Shown: one piece after another, positions 5,333 through 5,670 of the stretch
How the letters are laid out: each line of letters begins with the position of its first letter
Numbering within the stretch: the first letter of the stretch is position 1
The notes under the pieces: generated by a model
The model's input: only the letters and a program-made list of their open reading frames with translations
The model's database searches: none
What the model was told of the DNA's origin: nothing
Program-made: the position numbers and the translations under genes
Origin: Alphaproteobacteria bacterium
GTDB taxonomy: Bacteria; Pseudomonadota; Alphaproteobacteria; RF32; CAG-977
Assembly (NCBI GenBank): GCA_017476085.1
Contig: JAFVEJ010000237.1
Coordinates: forward strand, 1-5,670
Direction of reading: 5' to 3'
DNA length: 5,670 bases

Positions 5333-5670
5333 ATGAAAAAAACGTTATGCTTTATCATTGCTCTGATGTATACGGGAACCGCTTTCGCCGGAGAAATAGA
5401 AGCCGTTTCCGAAATTTCCGATGTCACCGTTTTCCCAGACAGAGCAGATGTTTCGCGTATAGCCCGTCTTTCCGTTCCGGCCGGAAAACATACGATCGTT
5501 TTTAACAGTCTGCCCGCCGGATTGATAACGGATTCTCTGCGCGTCGCCGGAAAAGGATCCGCCGGATTTACGATCGGTTCCGTAGAAACAAAACAGATCT
5601 TTACGACAGAGTTGGCTGTCACGGAAGAAAAAAACATTCAGGATCAGATCGCCGCATTGCGTGATATAGC
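5333..5670 (+). CDS. MuiA/DUF4139-family exported protein, N-terminal part (3' end beyond window)
   Basis: The first 112 codons of an open frame that runs off the right edge. It begins with a signal peptide (KKTLCFIIALMYTGTAFA, cleavage about residue 19). Residues 28-90 match the N-terminal DUF4140 domain of mucoidy-inhibitor MuiA-type proteins: DVTVFPDRADVSRIARLSVPAG, then HTIVFNSLPAGLITDSLRV, then a Gly-rich turn and IGSVETKQIF. The segment from about 95 onward is charged and likely starts the coiled coil that separates DUF4140 from the C-terminal DUF4139 domain. Family members are usually above 500 residues, so most of the gene is missing. AAGGGA at 5320-5325 region overlaps the end of the preceding stop codon and precedes the ATG by about 7 bases; the 10-base gap indicates co-transcription with the solute-binding gene. 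The family's biochemical role is poorly known; the name comes from an effect on exopolysaccharide mucoidy. Confidence 0.85.
   Translation, partial: MKKTLCFIIALMYTGTAFAGEIEAVSEISDVTVFPDRADVSRIARLSVPAGKHTIVFNSLPAGLITDSLRVAGKGSAGFTIGSVETKQIFTTELAVTEEKNIQDQIAALRDI

Noticed and set aside
5275..5637. Minus-strand open frame of 120 codons
   Set aside because: It is antisense to the MuiA-family N-terminus, which has a signal peptide and a clear domain match.
1..5670. Search for CRISPR arrays, tRNA genes, insertion-sequence ends or phage genes
   Set aside because: No spaced identical repeats, no cloverleaf-like sequence, no transposase or integrase motif and no target-site duplication were seen.

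Overview
The window looks like chromosomal sequence from a Gram-negative bacterium, most likely an alphaproteobacterium with moderate-to-low GC content. The evidence is three envelope proteins: an MlaC-type periplasmic phospholipid-binding protein, an AapJ-like amino-acid-type solute-binding protein whose closest recalled relatives are alphaproteobacterial, and the N-terminus of a MuiA/DUF4139-family protein. No tRNA, rRNA, CRISPR array, transposase or phage structural gene was seen. The taxonomic guess is inference from protein families and base composition.

Layout. The left three quarters is read on the minus strand. From right to left it holds mlaC (3436-4179), a 196-residue protein of unknown function with a strong sigma70-like promoter (2710-3300) and a rho-independent terminator (2665-2694), a double-HTH XRE regulator with a LexA/S24-like C-terminus (1440-2435), and a long Ala/Gln/Met-rich coiled-coil protein that runs off the left edge (1-1313). 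The right quarter is read on the plus strand: the solute-binding protein (4297-5322) and, 10 bases later, the MuiA-family gene (5333-5670, cut by the edge). mlaC and the solute-binding gene diverge from a 117-base AT-rich intergenic region.

How the genes may work together. The mlaC, solute-binding and MuiA-family products all carry export signals, so this side of the window is an envelope cluster, although no Mla or Aap permease or ATPase genes are visible. The XRE regulator has a promoter overlapped by an inverted repeat of AAAACGGCT, which suggests autoregulation. The coiled-coil gene lies directly downstream on the same strand, separated by a 126-base leader with two hairpins, so it could be in the same regulon or partly co-transcribed.

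The least explained items are the coiled-coil protein with its recurring nine-residue motif, the hairpin whose T-tract faces the opposite strand from the flanking genes, the nested inverted repeats at the XRE promoter, and the divergent ligand-pocket segments of the solute-binding protein. Nothing here proves a new system; these are leads.
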